Both the position numbers and the translations under genes were made by a program. A stretch of 64,000 nt of DNA from Chinchilla lanigera (taxonomy: Eukaryota > Chordata > Mammalia > Rodentia > Chinchillidae), in the NCBI RefSeq assembly GCF_000276665.1, contig NW_004955466.1, positions 7,053,204-7,117,203 of the forward strand, given 5' to 3'. Below are positions 12,113-21,671 of the stretch, piece after piece (position 1 is the stretch's first letter; each line of letters begins with the position of its first letter). The notes under the pieces were generated by a model. It made no database searches, was not told the origin of the DNA, and worked only from the letters and a program-made list of their open reading frames with translations.

Positions 12113-12520
12113 TAGGAAATTATCAATGGTTATTGTTTTACATATTGTTATCTACAAAATAGTTTCTCAGGAAAACAAATAGACAAATAATAGTGAGTTA
12201 GAGACAAAAGAGATAGGAGATTATCAAGAGTTGTACTATACTTTGGTATCTTCAAAGTGGCTTCTAAAGAAAATAAATAGAGCTATACATGAGTGACCTA
12301 TTGAAAAATCATTAACTATTCTCAATGGTTGTTGTAGGAAACACATAATAATAAACATACATCCATTTATGAAATAGGATAGGAACATTACAAACTTTAC
12401 ACAGTTATGGATAGATTAGTAGGAAAATATCAATGGCTGCTGTAATACATGGTGGTATCTTCAAAGTGGTTTCTCAGGAAGACAGAGATATGCAAGAAGG
12501 GCCTAATAAGTAGTTACAGC
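12113..12520. repeat. Degenerate tandem repeat, about 102-bp period, four copies
   Basis: The motif 'taggaaattatcaatggttg' followed by 'tatcttcaaagtggtttctc' and an 'aggaaaacaaatag' block recurs starting near 12113, 12214, about 12315 and 12419. Copy 3 has lost the middle. It lies in the 3' part of the retroposed segment. Confidence 0.75.
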
Positions 12521-12548
12521 CTAAGGGTTGTCAAAAATAGCATATTAC

Positions 12549-12740
12549 CTACTCACCAGTGACTCCTTTCACTGAGGTATGACGGCTGGAAGGAAGGCCA
12601 GGATTGAAAAGAAGGACCGAGAGACTTGCACCTGTGTCTAGCAACAGGCTGTTTTCTTGTTCCTCCATAGTCATGATTACCCAGGACTCCTCGATGGAGA
12701 TGACGGTCTGGCCAGAGGGAGAAGGCAGACCATGCCCCAA
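12549..12740 (-). pseudogene. Endogenous retrovirus protease fragment
   Basis: This 63-codon reverse frame carries the retroviral aspartic protease active-site motif LLDTGAS followed by the S-V-L and 'KGVTGE' segment of the gammaretroviral protease N-terminal half. It is in a different frame from gag and stops about 30 residues after the active site, at a GTGAGTAG sequence where retroviral similarity ends. The second half of protease and all of RT, RNase H and integrase are absent. Non-functional remnant. Confidence 0.82.
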
Positions 12741-12893
12741 GCCCTCTCATTCCTGTTGGACTAACTGGTAGCATGGGTCTGAGCTCTGGGGCCTCCACCT
12801 CAGAGGGCGGACAGATCTCCAGTGGTCTCCTTTACATCCAGGGCATGGCCCATGGGGCCTCTTAGGGCAGTTCCTCTTGAGGTGGCCTGGCTT

Positions 12894-13500
12894 TTAACAG
12901 TGGTAGCAGATGAATGCAGTTGTCGAGTTCTTCTTGGAGCCCCGGGAATCAGACCTGGGATCTGTTTCTCTTAGTGGTGCAGCAAAAGCAGCTGCTTTTT
13001 CTCGGTCTCTTTGTTTTCTCTCCTTGGCCTCCTCCTCATCATGGCTATAGAATACTGAGGAGGCAATTCTTACTAACATCTCAAGTGAGCTGTCTGGGGT
13101 GAAAGCCATTCTTTGTAGCTTTTTCTCTCCAGCTTCCCATTGCTTTGGGACCCCACAACCAGTTAGTGTCCTCTCCCCAACTGTCAGCACAGGCAGCAGG
13201 AATCCTGCTGCAGACTTCTCCGGAGCTCCACTACAGCCTGTACTGTCAGGGGAAGAATGGCTTCCAATGAGTCTCTGCAGGTATTGTGCAAAGTCCTCCT
13301 GGTTTACAGCTTCCGAGTGGCTCTTGTGACCCCGGTCCACTGGACCTCTGACTCCATGGGCTTAGTCTGCATTCTCATGTTCTCTGAGTCCTTGTTCAGC
13401 AGCTGCTCCTCTGCTGGCTCTGGACCTTTCTGGTTCTCAATGGCAGGAGCAAGAGTGGCCTGTTGTATGGCATGTATTCCCAGGGGTTGTTCAAAGTTTC
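12894..13500 (-). pseudogene. Endogenous retrovirus gag remnant (capsid C-terminus and nucleocapsid)
   Basis: The reverse-strand frame 13340-12894 (148 codons) matches the C-terminal capsid and linker of gammaretrovirus-like Gag. It has the 'PDSSLE' motif, a long charged E/K/R/D helix typical of the CA C-terminal assembly region, then a nucleocapsid CCHC zinc knuckle. A TAA stop at about 12894 falls inside the knuckle, just after its second Cys. The same frame continues past it with the His and final Cys and a second, degenerate Cys-rich motif (about 12800-12893). Diverged gag-like residues extend 5' to about 13500 with stops. Matrix and the N-terminal capsid are not recognisable. Family assignment comes from motif knowledge. 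The copy is broken and non-functional. Confidence 0.82.
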
Positions 13501-13750
13501 AATGATTCACACACATCCGTGGGTGGGCAACTGCAGTCAGTACATGGTGAGCCAATTGTGTCACTGTTTCTGTGTCATGATAGATCTCAATTGAGCGGCG
13601 GCGGCTGGCCTAAGGGCCGGCGTGCAACACTGCTTGATGCCGCATGGCTCCCCATGCGCTGGGGGCCCACCCTCTGGGAGCCACCAGGCAGGAAGCTAGC
13701 CAGCCAGAAGACTGGCGCTCCCCACCCGAGGCTCCTGTTGGACAATTTTT

Positions 13751-14290
13751 GATGATCAAAGTTAAAAAGCAAAACAAAAGAAGTGAGGCTATCTGAAGAT
13801 GTTGGGAGTGATAATCTAGACTAAGTTACAGATTTTTCTAGGATCAAACACTTTGGGTCTAAATCATCAATGGCCACTTATGAGAGGTGTTGATGTAGGT
13901 GGTTGTTTAATTTTGTAGTGGATCAGTTTCATCATGGACATGATAAGAACACCTGATTGGGATGCTGTGAAGATGAAATGATTGAATAACAGTCAGTAGT
14001 CTACAGCAAGTAATTTGTGTTTGTCATTATTCTAATGGTCATGGTGACCATGTGTGGCAAAGGGGAGATCAGAAGGACAAGCAAAATCATCCAACCTCCA
14101 GATATCAAGTCATTTCAGGATGATAATTGACTTTTGGGGTAACTGTCTTCCTAGACAAGGAAAACAGAATATGTCAGTATGTTAGAAAAAAAGAACTTTA
14201 AGAAAGCAGAAAATAAATACATACATACATAAAAATACAGCATTAACTGCTACTTTCAATAAACCATTAGACATCAGCAGGACAGTTATC
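13751..14290. other. Unassigned unique DNA
   Basis: No recognised repeat or gene. It follows directly from the right TSD copy of the gag-pro insertion. Confidence 0.4.
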
Positions 14291-14757
14291 CCAGCTATCC
14301 TTCTGTATATGTATATATTTTTCCCCCTCTTTTTTCCTTTGTTTTTCTCCTTTCCCTCATCTCAGTTGTTCCTTCTTTTGAGCAATTTTTGGATCAATTT
14401 TGGGTGCTTATATCTGATAATCTGAACATCTAATTTGAAGACAACAATATGCAGTATAACAACCATTGTTGAATTCCTATCATCTTGTTTGATGAAACTC
14501 TGTATTGTTTACAGTTGTTTGTTTTTATCTTTTATTCTTTTTAATGGTTTGATCAATCTTGCATTCCTACATCTGGTAATCTGACCAACTTCGATGAAGA
14601 TAAAAATATGTAATGTAACAACCACTGTTAATTCCTATCATTTTGCTCTGAAACCTTGTATCATTCTTATTGTTTTTGCTTTGTTTTGTTTTTGTCTTTA
14701 TTGTTGGCATTTTGCTATTGTTCTTTTTAAAATTCTCTTTGAAAATAACAATTTAAA
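14291..14757 (+). mobile_element. L1 3'UTR tail, internally duplicated (159-bp period)
   Basis: Two copies of a block starting 'gatcaat', with 'tctgataatctga', 'tgaagaca' and 'gtataacaaccattgttg', begin at 14392 and 14551. The same block occurs once each near 45180-45290 and 53885-53960, both at the ends of L1 3' regions. That identifies it as a lineage-specific L1 3'UTR segment. Confidence 0.7.
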
Positions 14758-15480
14758 AAAGAATGCAGGTTCAGAATTCCTCAAAAACTGAAACTAGAAA
14801 ATTCCATTTGACACAGCTATTCTCCTTCTAGGTATCTTCCAAAAGACCATAAAATCATCATATTACAATGATACATGCACATCCATTTTATAGCAGCACC
14901 ATTCATAATGGCTCAATACTGGAAACAGCCTGTATTGAATGGATAAAGCAAATATGGTATTTATACACAATTGAAAATTAATCTGCATTAAAGAAGGATT
15001 TACTTGAGTCATTTGTAGGAAAACACATGCACCTTGAGACCATAATATTAAGTAAAATAAATCAGACCCACAAACTTAAATATTGAATGACTTCTCTTAC
15101 ATAATAAATCCAATTACATAGTAAATCTCTTACATAATAAATAGATAATAGAAAAAAGGATAACACATAGATCTCTGCAAATGGGAAGGTGGTCATGTGA
15201 TGGAGGGAAAAGGGAACAAGGGGAGGAAAATAGGATAAAAAATAATTGAGGTGGAGTATATACAGGTACCAATTTGCCTTGTGGAATGCAATCATTATAC
15301 ATAGCAAACATGCACCATTAAAAAAATAGAAATTGAAAGAAGAGAAATAAGGGCAAAACCCAGAGTTCAAGGGATTACCAGGTGGAAGGATGGTGAAGAA
15401 ATAGAGATGAGGCAATTTGTCTTATATATTTCTGAAAAGTTAAAAATTTGTACTGAGGAGAAGGAAAGAAATGAATTCTT
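14758..15480 (+). mobile_element. 5'-truncated L1 3' end
   Basis: 'attccatttgacacagctat' through 'agcagcaccattcataatgg' is the end of ORF2. The 3'UTR follows, with a purine-rich stretch (15170-15240) and the block 'ggaatgcaatcattatacat' also seen in reverse near 46800. The reverse 117-codon frame is incidental. Confidence 0.78.
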
Positions 15481-16133
15481 AAAAACAAAGTTAGTGTTTC
15501 AAAGAATATGGACTATTTAGTCTTACTCCACCCACCAAATTGCTTTTCAGAGGTTGAAAAAAATTTCACTGGCCTCTCATCTGTTTCAGGATGATGTCAG
15601 GAATGAAGAGAAATGGGTGGACCACACTATGTCTGAGGCAAGATTGAAAAGCCAAATTATCTGTAGAACATAAGGTGACCACTGGGGATACAGCGATCTG
15701 GGAAATTTATCACGGTTGCTTTATACTGGGTGTCTTCTCAAAGACCTTCCAGGACAGTATTTCACAAGAGGACATGGGCCTACATACAGAGGTCTTATTT
15801 ATCTTCAGTGATTTATTCATCCTTTGGATGAAGAGCATCAGGATGATTTACAAATGGAGGTTTACATAACCTTTTGATGGTCTTGTGTGGATGACAGCTG
15901 TTAAATCTTTCTTCTCAATACAAAGTAGATAATCTAGCAGTGTTCTTTTTCCACAGTTACATCTCATTAATCAACCAGTGCATTTTTATCGGTCTTATTG
16001 TGGGCAATGCTGTGACAGAAAGAAAGATTTCTCCTTTCCTGGTATGCACAAGACAATGGGATTCTGGACACATGAATGTACTTTCTGTAACACTGAAAAT
16101 ATATCAATGTTTTATTAAAATACAATTTATTTA
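15481..16133. other. Unassigned unique DNA
   Basis: No gene or recognised repeat. Confidence 0.4.
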
Positions 16134-16237
16134 CTTAAAGTATAATTTATTTTATACTTTTACCTAAAGTAAAATTTATTTTATACTTTTACCTAAAGTA
16201 AAATTTATTTTATACTTTTACCTAAAGTAAAATTTCA
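16134..16237. repeat. 29-bp minisatellite, three near-perfect copies plus one diverged
   Basis: Unit 'tttatacttttacctaaagt'+'aaaatttat' starts at 16151, 16180 and 16209 with no mismatch seen. A diverged copy lies just upstream. Each unit contains the short inverted pair ttttac/gtaaaa. Confidence 0.93.
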
Positions 16238-18133
16238 CTTATTTACTTATTTTGGTAGGAAGTTCCTTGATTTTGGCCTAAAAACTTTAAATTGGTTCAA
16301 TGATCCTTTGTGGTTTCATCTGATTATCTTACTGGCAAAGTTTTAAGACTGCTACACATAGATATTCATGTATATACTTCAGCAACTTAATCCATTTGGG
16401 GAACGTGCTATCACAATTATAGTTTTTTAGAAAACTATATTTTTTATATTTTCAAAACCTATTATGACTCAAATTTACTCTAGAAAACATTGCTAAGTAG
16501 ATAACACGCCAGACTATTTTAAGCATGTCACTTTATCATTACTTAACTAGACCTAGTTCCAGGTTGGCCTACAGATCTACAGTGATTCTCAGAGATCCTC
16601 AGTGATGACAAAAGAGAATTGCTGTGGTCTTTCCTCACAGGCAGGATGATGGTAATCATTTGTGTGTGGGGTTGTGGCTCAGGAGATCAATATCAACTGC
16701 CAGGGTTTTAAACTGCTCCCGTATGACACTGATTTTTGATTTGTGGCTAAAACCATTGTCTAGTATAATTTTACACTTGATAAATTGAATGTATATTTCT
16801 GTGCTTACTGATACTTATTGAGATTCTGTGTTTATCATACTTACACTCAAGAAGGCAGATGCAACTGTGGTAGTCTGTTGTCAAATATTTCTTATATCTT
16901 AATGCAAGTAGACATTAGGGAGCCTAGAACATGTGATTTACTGGTAACACAATTGCTTACCATGACAGTTCTCACAGATTTACTCAATGCCAGAAATAAG
17001 GCTATTCTCCAGACCTCTGTCTGCTAAGGTGTCTACCTGATCAGGCTCATAACCTGATCTGGGCCTAGAAATTCACTTATATAAGCAAAGTATGTCTTTG
17101 GGTCTCCTCTTAACCTTTCTTCTATCTTTAGCCTAAGGCCTAGTGTCATTAATTTTTTAGTATTAAATTGCTGCTTCAGCATTCAATTTAGGCCGACATA
17201 AGCTATTTGAAACCCAGGCTTGCCTGTTCGCTTTTGGCCTAGTTAGAAAAATCTTCCTCGTATGGTGATTTGCAAGAAACCTTGTTTGTTTCTCATCCCT
17301 CAGACTCCAAACCTTGTTGTGACAGAACTTACTCACAAGAGACCAGAGTCACGGAAATAAAACTTCTCATGTGTTTTCTTTAGGCCAGTTAATCAGTCCC
17401 CAAGGGTTCTAATATTGGATCAATTTCTTAGATTCTCTCTCTCTCTCTTGCTCACTCACTCTCTCTCTCTTTCTCTCTTTCTCTCTCTCTCTATTCCCAC
17501 CTGCCTGCTGAGCTCCCTGCCACCTCCACTCTTCCCATTACTTGCCGGTGGTGCCCCTAATCTCTCCTGAATCTATAATACATTTCTATACATTTCCTCT
17601 GTTTTGTGCAATTTTGTTTAAACTCATTATCACCTGACACACATACACCTAATTTTCTCCATCAACTTTTCCCAAGAGAGTGGCTGTCCTAGCTTACATC
17701 CACTCTTGACAGAAACCTCAAGATCAAGTTAGAGAGAAGCCATAGCAATAAAAATCACAACACTTAATTTCCATGTATAAATTCATGTCAATATACAATC
17801 ATACACCATATATCATATCAATATACCAGTTATAGAGAATATATCATATCCCTTCTAAAAACAAAACAAAGCCAAGCAAACATTTTTCTTATTTAGAACA
17901 GGCTATGGTTTTACATTGCTATATATTTGTTGCTTTGTCTTGGAAACATGTATGAATTACTATATTTTTTTCTTAATGTGAAAGATATAAATTCAGTTTA
18001 CCAAATTGCTATCTGTCCACATATAGACATCTGACTGTCTTCCAACCCTTCCCCACCTACACTGTTCTGTGAATTTCTAGTAACCTTCTTTAATGGCAAC
18101 CTTTCCTTGTTGTATCTAATGTGTTTCAAAGTA
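16238..18133. other. Unassigned unique DNA with a (CT)n tract
   Basis: Holds an interrupted (CT)n tract at about 17434-17492. A 'gggttgtggctcagg' at 16668 recalls an ID SINE head but nothing further matches. No gene seen. Confidence 0.45.
17434..17492. repeat. (CT)n low-complexity tract
   Basis: CT dinucleotide runs interrupted by TTG and TTT. Confidence 0.9.
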
Positions 18134-18320
18134 CACTGGTTCCTCAGTTTATGAACTTGATTCTTTCCATGATTCTGGTCTCAAACTAAGTTGGATGAGA
18201 ACAGAATCAAATTTAGTGGTTAGGTTCAATGTTGACCTTATGGGGAAATTTGATTTGATCCACTTTGATTTATGACCAGAATCATGGAAAGGATTGAATT
18301 TGTGAACCAAGGTACCACTG
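18134..18320. mobile_element. Tigger-type MITE with TA target-site duplication
   Basis: Flanked by TA on both sides (18132-18133 and 18321-18322). The left TIR CACTGGTTCCTCAGTTTATG pairs with the right TIR (reverse complement CAGTGGTACCTTGGTTCACA), and pairing continues for roughly 55 bp per arm. CAGTGGTACCTCGG-type ends with TA duplication define TcMar-Tigger. At 187 bp it encodes nothing. Confidence 0.88.
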
Positions 18321-19160
18321 TAGTCATTTTAAAAGATGTATGGCTACTTCTGTTCCTATCTTTCTGCTTTCACTGGAAATGTCCTACATTGATTGCATCA
18401 TGGAAGTATTCAGTAATATCCTCCTTCTCTTCCAGGACTTAATTCCTCTAGGACTTCAAAGTGACACTCTACCTTCTGTTTTCTGGACTCCTCCATTCTC
18501 CTGTGTTCCTCTGTTGAACTTCTAAAGTATTGTGAAAACGTCCTGGTATCTAGGTCACACCTTGGTTCTTGCAAGTAGACTGCAAGAGACACTAATCCAG
18601 TGTCTGGGGAGATAGATGGAGTGACCTATAATTCCTCCTCGATTTCAGGTCCCACTTTCTACTCCCACACCAGACACACCTAGGTTCAACTTCTTCATTC
18701 CTTGCATCTGAGTTCTGGACTTGCTTTCCTGCCTGGATCCCTTCCTTGCTCTTGGTGTTCTCTTTCCAGCCACATACCCAAGACTGCTGTCTGCCTAATG
18801 ACTCCCCTCCCTACTCACTCCTGAAGGTGCTCTGTGATTTGTGCCAGGAAAAGGTGAAGCTGATATCTTTTTACCTTTCAAATTTCTGATCCCTCCCCTC
18901 ATTTATTCAGCCAGTTGTTTCCTTCTGTAGATTTCTTCTCTGCTGTGTCCCAAAGCTGTCTCTAACATGACAGCATGCTAATTATTCTGATGGAGGCTCT
19001 CGTCTTCTATGTGGTATCATACATAATTGTCCTTATTAGTGTTCATATTCTAGCTCCTCCATTGGTCTGAACTCATTTCTCCATGAAAACTTAAGTAATC
19101 TTCACTGAAAGAAGTATAGGATACGTCATTTCTACTGTGTTATCCATCTACTTAGTGCTC
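18321..19160. other. Unassigned unique DNA
   Basis: Pyrimidine-rich upper strand; no gene or repeat recognised. Confidence 0.4.
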
Positions 19161-19164
19161 CATG

Positions 19165-19375
19165 GGAATAAGACAACAAGAAATACTTGTATTTAGCCCT
19201 GGTGCTCTTGTAAGTGCCTTACACATATTAACTCATTGAATTCATACAACAACTTACTCTTCTATTTCTTAATGACTTTTTTCATAAATGAGTAAATTGA
19301 AGCGTAGACATGTTTCAAACTTTTTAAAGTTCAACTAGCTATCACAAGAACAAAGTCATAACTTGACCAGATAGT
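19165..19375 (-). mobile_element. MIR SINE
   Basis: 'taagtgccttacacatatta' and 'actcattgaattcatacaac' followed by a degraded 'gagtaaattgaagc' block is the MIR core read in reverse. Old and diverged. Confidence 0.7.
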
Positions 19376-20254
19376 CTATCTTTTTATCTTTATGCAGGTA
19401 AGGTTAATTATTATGCTCTCTTCAAGGATATTTATAAGTAGCAAGTCGTATATATGGTGTTAAGAATAATCTGGGTTTACTTCTTTAAAGAAATTTTCTA
19501 TTTTCCTTTTTGAGTACTGTTATTTAGACAGGTTTATTTGGTTTACTAGACCTGAAGTAGCTTTAGATATTAACATTTTTTTCATGCAGTCTATGCAAGT
19601 TATTAGAATGTAGTACTGTGGGATACAGTTCCTTGAAATATTGAATCTTGAAGAAGGCAGTTGTGAAATACTAGAGGGTTTTGAAAGTAAGCACTGCATT
19701 TTATATATAAAAACTAGGAAAATAAGGTGGAAGGAATCTAAGGTCAGAGACACAAAAAGAAAAGAGGAGGGAGAAAATGAAGATTTTAGCTTTCTCAAAG
19801 GATAGCCATGGACAGTAAACTATGAACTCCACATGTAGTCTTTTGATGTGTGGATTCTGCTATTACTAGCTGGACCCTAGCCTTGCATAAGGATGATATG
19901 TAATTTAGTAGGACACATTTCTTATGGAATTGGCTTAATTTCAAGAGATGGGAAGAAGTGAGAGAAACACAGTAAAATATCCAGGGAAAAGCATATCTAA
20001 GGAAAAACTTTTAAGTAAGTACAGTTTGTTTTTATAATATTTACTCCTCTGATGATTGCATGTGACAAAGTTGAAATCTAAATGGCTTTAGTCAAGTTAT
20101 TGATCCTAATTTGATCTAAAGGCAGATTAATATATGAAACATCATTGTCACTGAGAGAGAAACATTATCCTAAAATAACAACTATGCTGCATTGCTATAC
20201 TGTGGGAAGAATGCGTCTTCTCCTTGCTGTGCTTTTAATATCACTGCTAGTCAG
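19376..20254. other. Unassigned AT-rich DNA
   Basis: No gene or repeat recognised. The 92-codon reverse frame at 19520-19798 has no motif. Confidence 0.4.
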
Positions 20255-20595
20255 CTTTTTGTCCCTGGTATACAGTGCATACACAGTTTATGGAAGAGAG
20301 GTTTAATTTGGCTCATGGTGTCAGAGGATTGAGTCCATGGCTAGGTGGCTCCAGGCAAGAACATCATGGTGGAAGCGGGGGACAGGAAAAGTTCCTTAGT
20401 TCATGCAGCCATGAAGCAGAGCAGGGTAACTACCACAGAGGAAGTGGCCAGGGACCAGATACAGTACCCGAGTTCCCACCTCCACAATCTCAGGACCCAC
20501 CCACAGACACACCCTGGAGCACCCTTTACTGATTCCCTGGCAGTTTCCAAGCCACTCAAGTTGAAAATTAAATGTAATTACCACAATCTCCATGG
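20255..20595 (-). mobile_element. MaLR-type LTR fragment
   Basis: In reverse it reads like the 3' half of a MaLR LTR: the '...aaattaaacctctcttcc' polyadenylation region with an upstream purine/pyrimidine block. It parallels the LTR at 31815-32225, including 'ctca(c/t)ggtgtcagagg'. Both ends are degraded. Confidence 0.65.
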
Positions 20596-21486
20596 CATAT
20601 AAACCACCAAGACTACTATTTCACCTTTGGTGAGGTAATTTTACTTTTTACCTCCTATTGATTTATTTGCTTAGTTAAACATGAGGCCTAAGGATGGGAT
20701 TTGCTAAAACATTTGGTCAGTAACTAAGACTTGAGATATCTCCTTAACTCTGGCTGAGACATGAGGAAAATAAATTTTAAGAAACCCTCTCACATCTGTC
20801 TGTCTGCTCATGAATGCTAGAACATAGATGAAAGAAAGGGTCAAAATAAAGTTTTATTCTAAATCAACAATGGCTATGACCTGCACTTGAGCTTCAGATC
20901 TCCAAAGGTGTCATGCAGTCTTATACATCAATGTACATATAAAACATAAAATTAAATGCTCTTGTATTATCTTAGTAACTATGTATATCTATGAGGCTAC
21001 CAATCATAGCTTTGTTTATACCTGCTCTATTATTAAATAGAACATAACAAAAAGCAGATTCCTAAGTTCTATATTTGTTCTATTAATATATCCTTTTCCT
21101 TTTTGTGTGGGCAGGCCTGATATCTTTGTATCACATGTTAAAGCTGTTAATTTAGCAAATGGAAGCAGTTTTTAAATTAGCTGTTATTAATGATTAAGAA
21201 CATATTCTTCTATAGGAAAAAGATGATCAAGCTGATGGAAATGAAAGAAAAGAAAATGCAAATTCCAGAGGGCCCAAACCATTTGGGTCCTTTGGTTCTT
21301 CATCAGATATCAGACAAGGGTTTGGGCAGCAGGCAGTCCTCCACCTCTCCTCCTGGCTTCAGTGCCTCTTCGAACCACACAGGATGATGTTCACAAAGCA
21401 TCCACGAAAATTGCCCTCAGAATGCTAGGTGCGCTTTCCAGAAGTAGGAAATTTCTGGTATCTTTATGCTGAAATGCAATGAGTGG
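20596..21486. other. Unassigned AT-rich DNA
   Basis: No gene or repeat recognised. Confidence 0.4.
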
Positions 21487-21671
21487 CCTGGCCTGAATCT
21501 TCCCCATGTAAAAAATCATATTCTTGAGAATTGGGGACTGGTCAACCATTAAAAGTAATAATTAACTCACAGCATATCCTGAACTGAAAATGTGAGCTCC
21601 AATAAACCTCTTCTCTCTTAATCTATGGGTGTCAGCTATTTTATCTCAGTGAAGAGAAAATAATTAAGACA
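21487..21671 (+). mobile_element. MaLR-type LTR 3' portion
   Basis: 'gagctccaataaacctcttc' (AATAAA signal), then 'tgtcagctattttatctcag' and a terminal '...aattaagaca', the standard MaLR R/U5 end. The 5' half is uncertain. Confidence 0.68.

Larger units (their letters stand above)
12029..13750 (-). mobile_element. Retroposed copy carrying an ERV1 gag-pro fragment, 15-bp TSD
   Basis: A perfect 15-bp direct repeat, tgttggacaattttt, lies at 12029-12043 and 13736-13750. On the reverse strand the insert (12044-13735) has a GC-rich 5' segment (about 13560-13735), a degenerate gag and protease region (about 12553-13500), a non-retroviral AT-rich 3' segment with 102-bp repeats (about 12060-12540), and a short TAAAATAAAA-type tail directly before the TSD. 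Long TSD, A-tail and T-rich cleavage side fit L1-mediated insertion of an RNA rather than integrase-mediated provirus insertion, which gives 4-6 bp TSDs. No LTR is visible. Whether the RNA was a spliced host-type transcript or a recombinant ERV RNA is unresolved. Confidence 0.75.

Noticed and set aside
15062..15415. 117-codon reverse open frame
   Set aside because: Antisense of an L1 3'UTR with a purine-rich tract.
16668..16690. Possible ID SINE head (gggttgtggctcagg)
   Set aside because: Match stops after about 15 bp.
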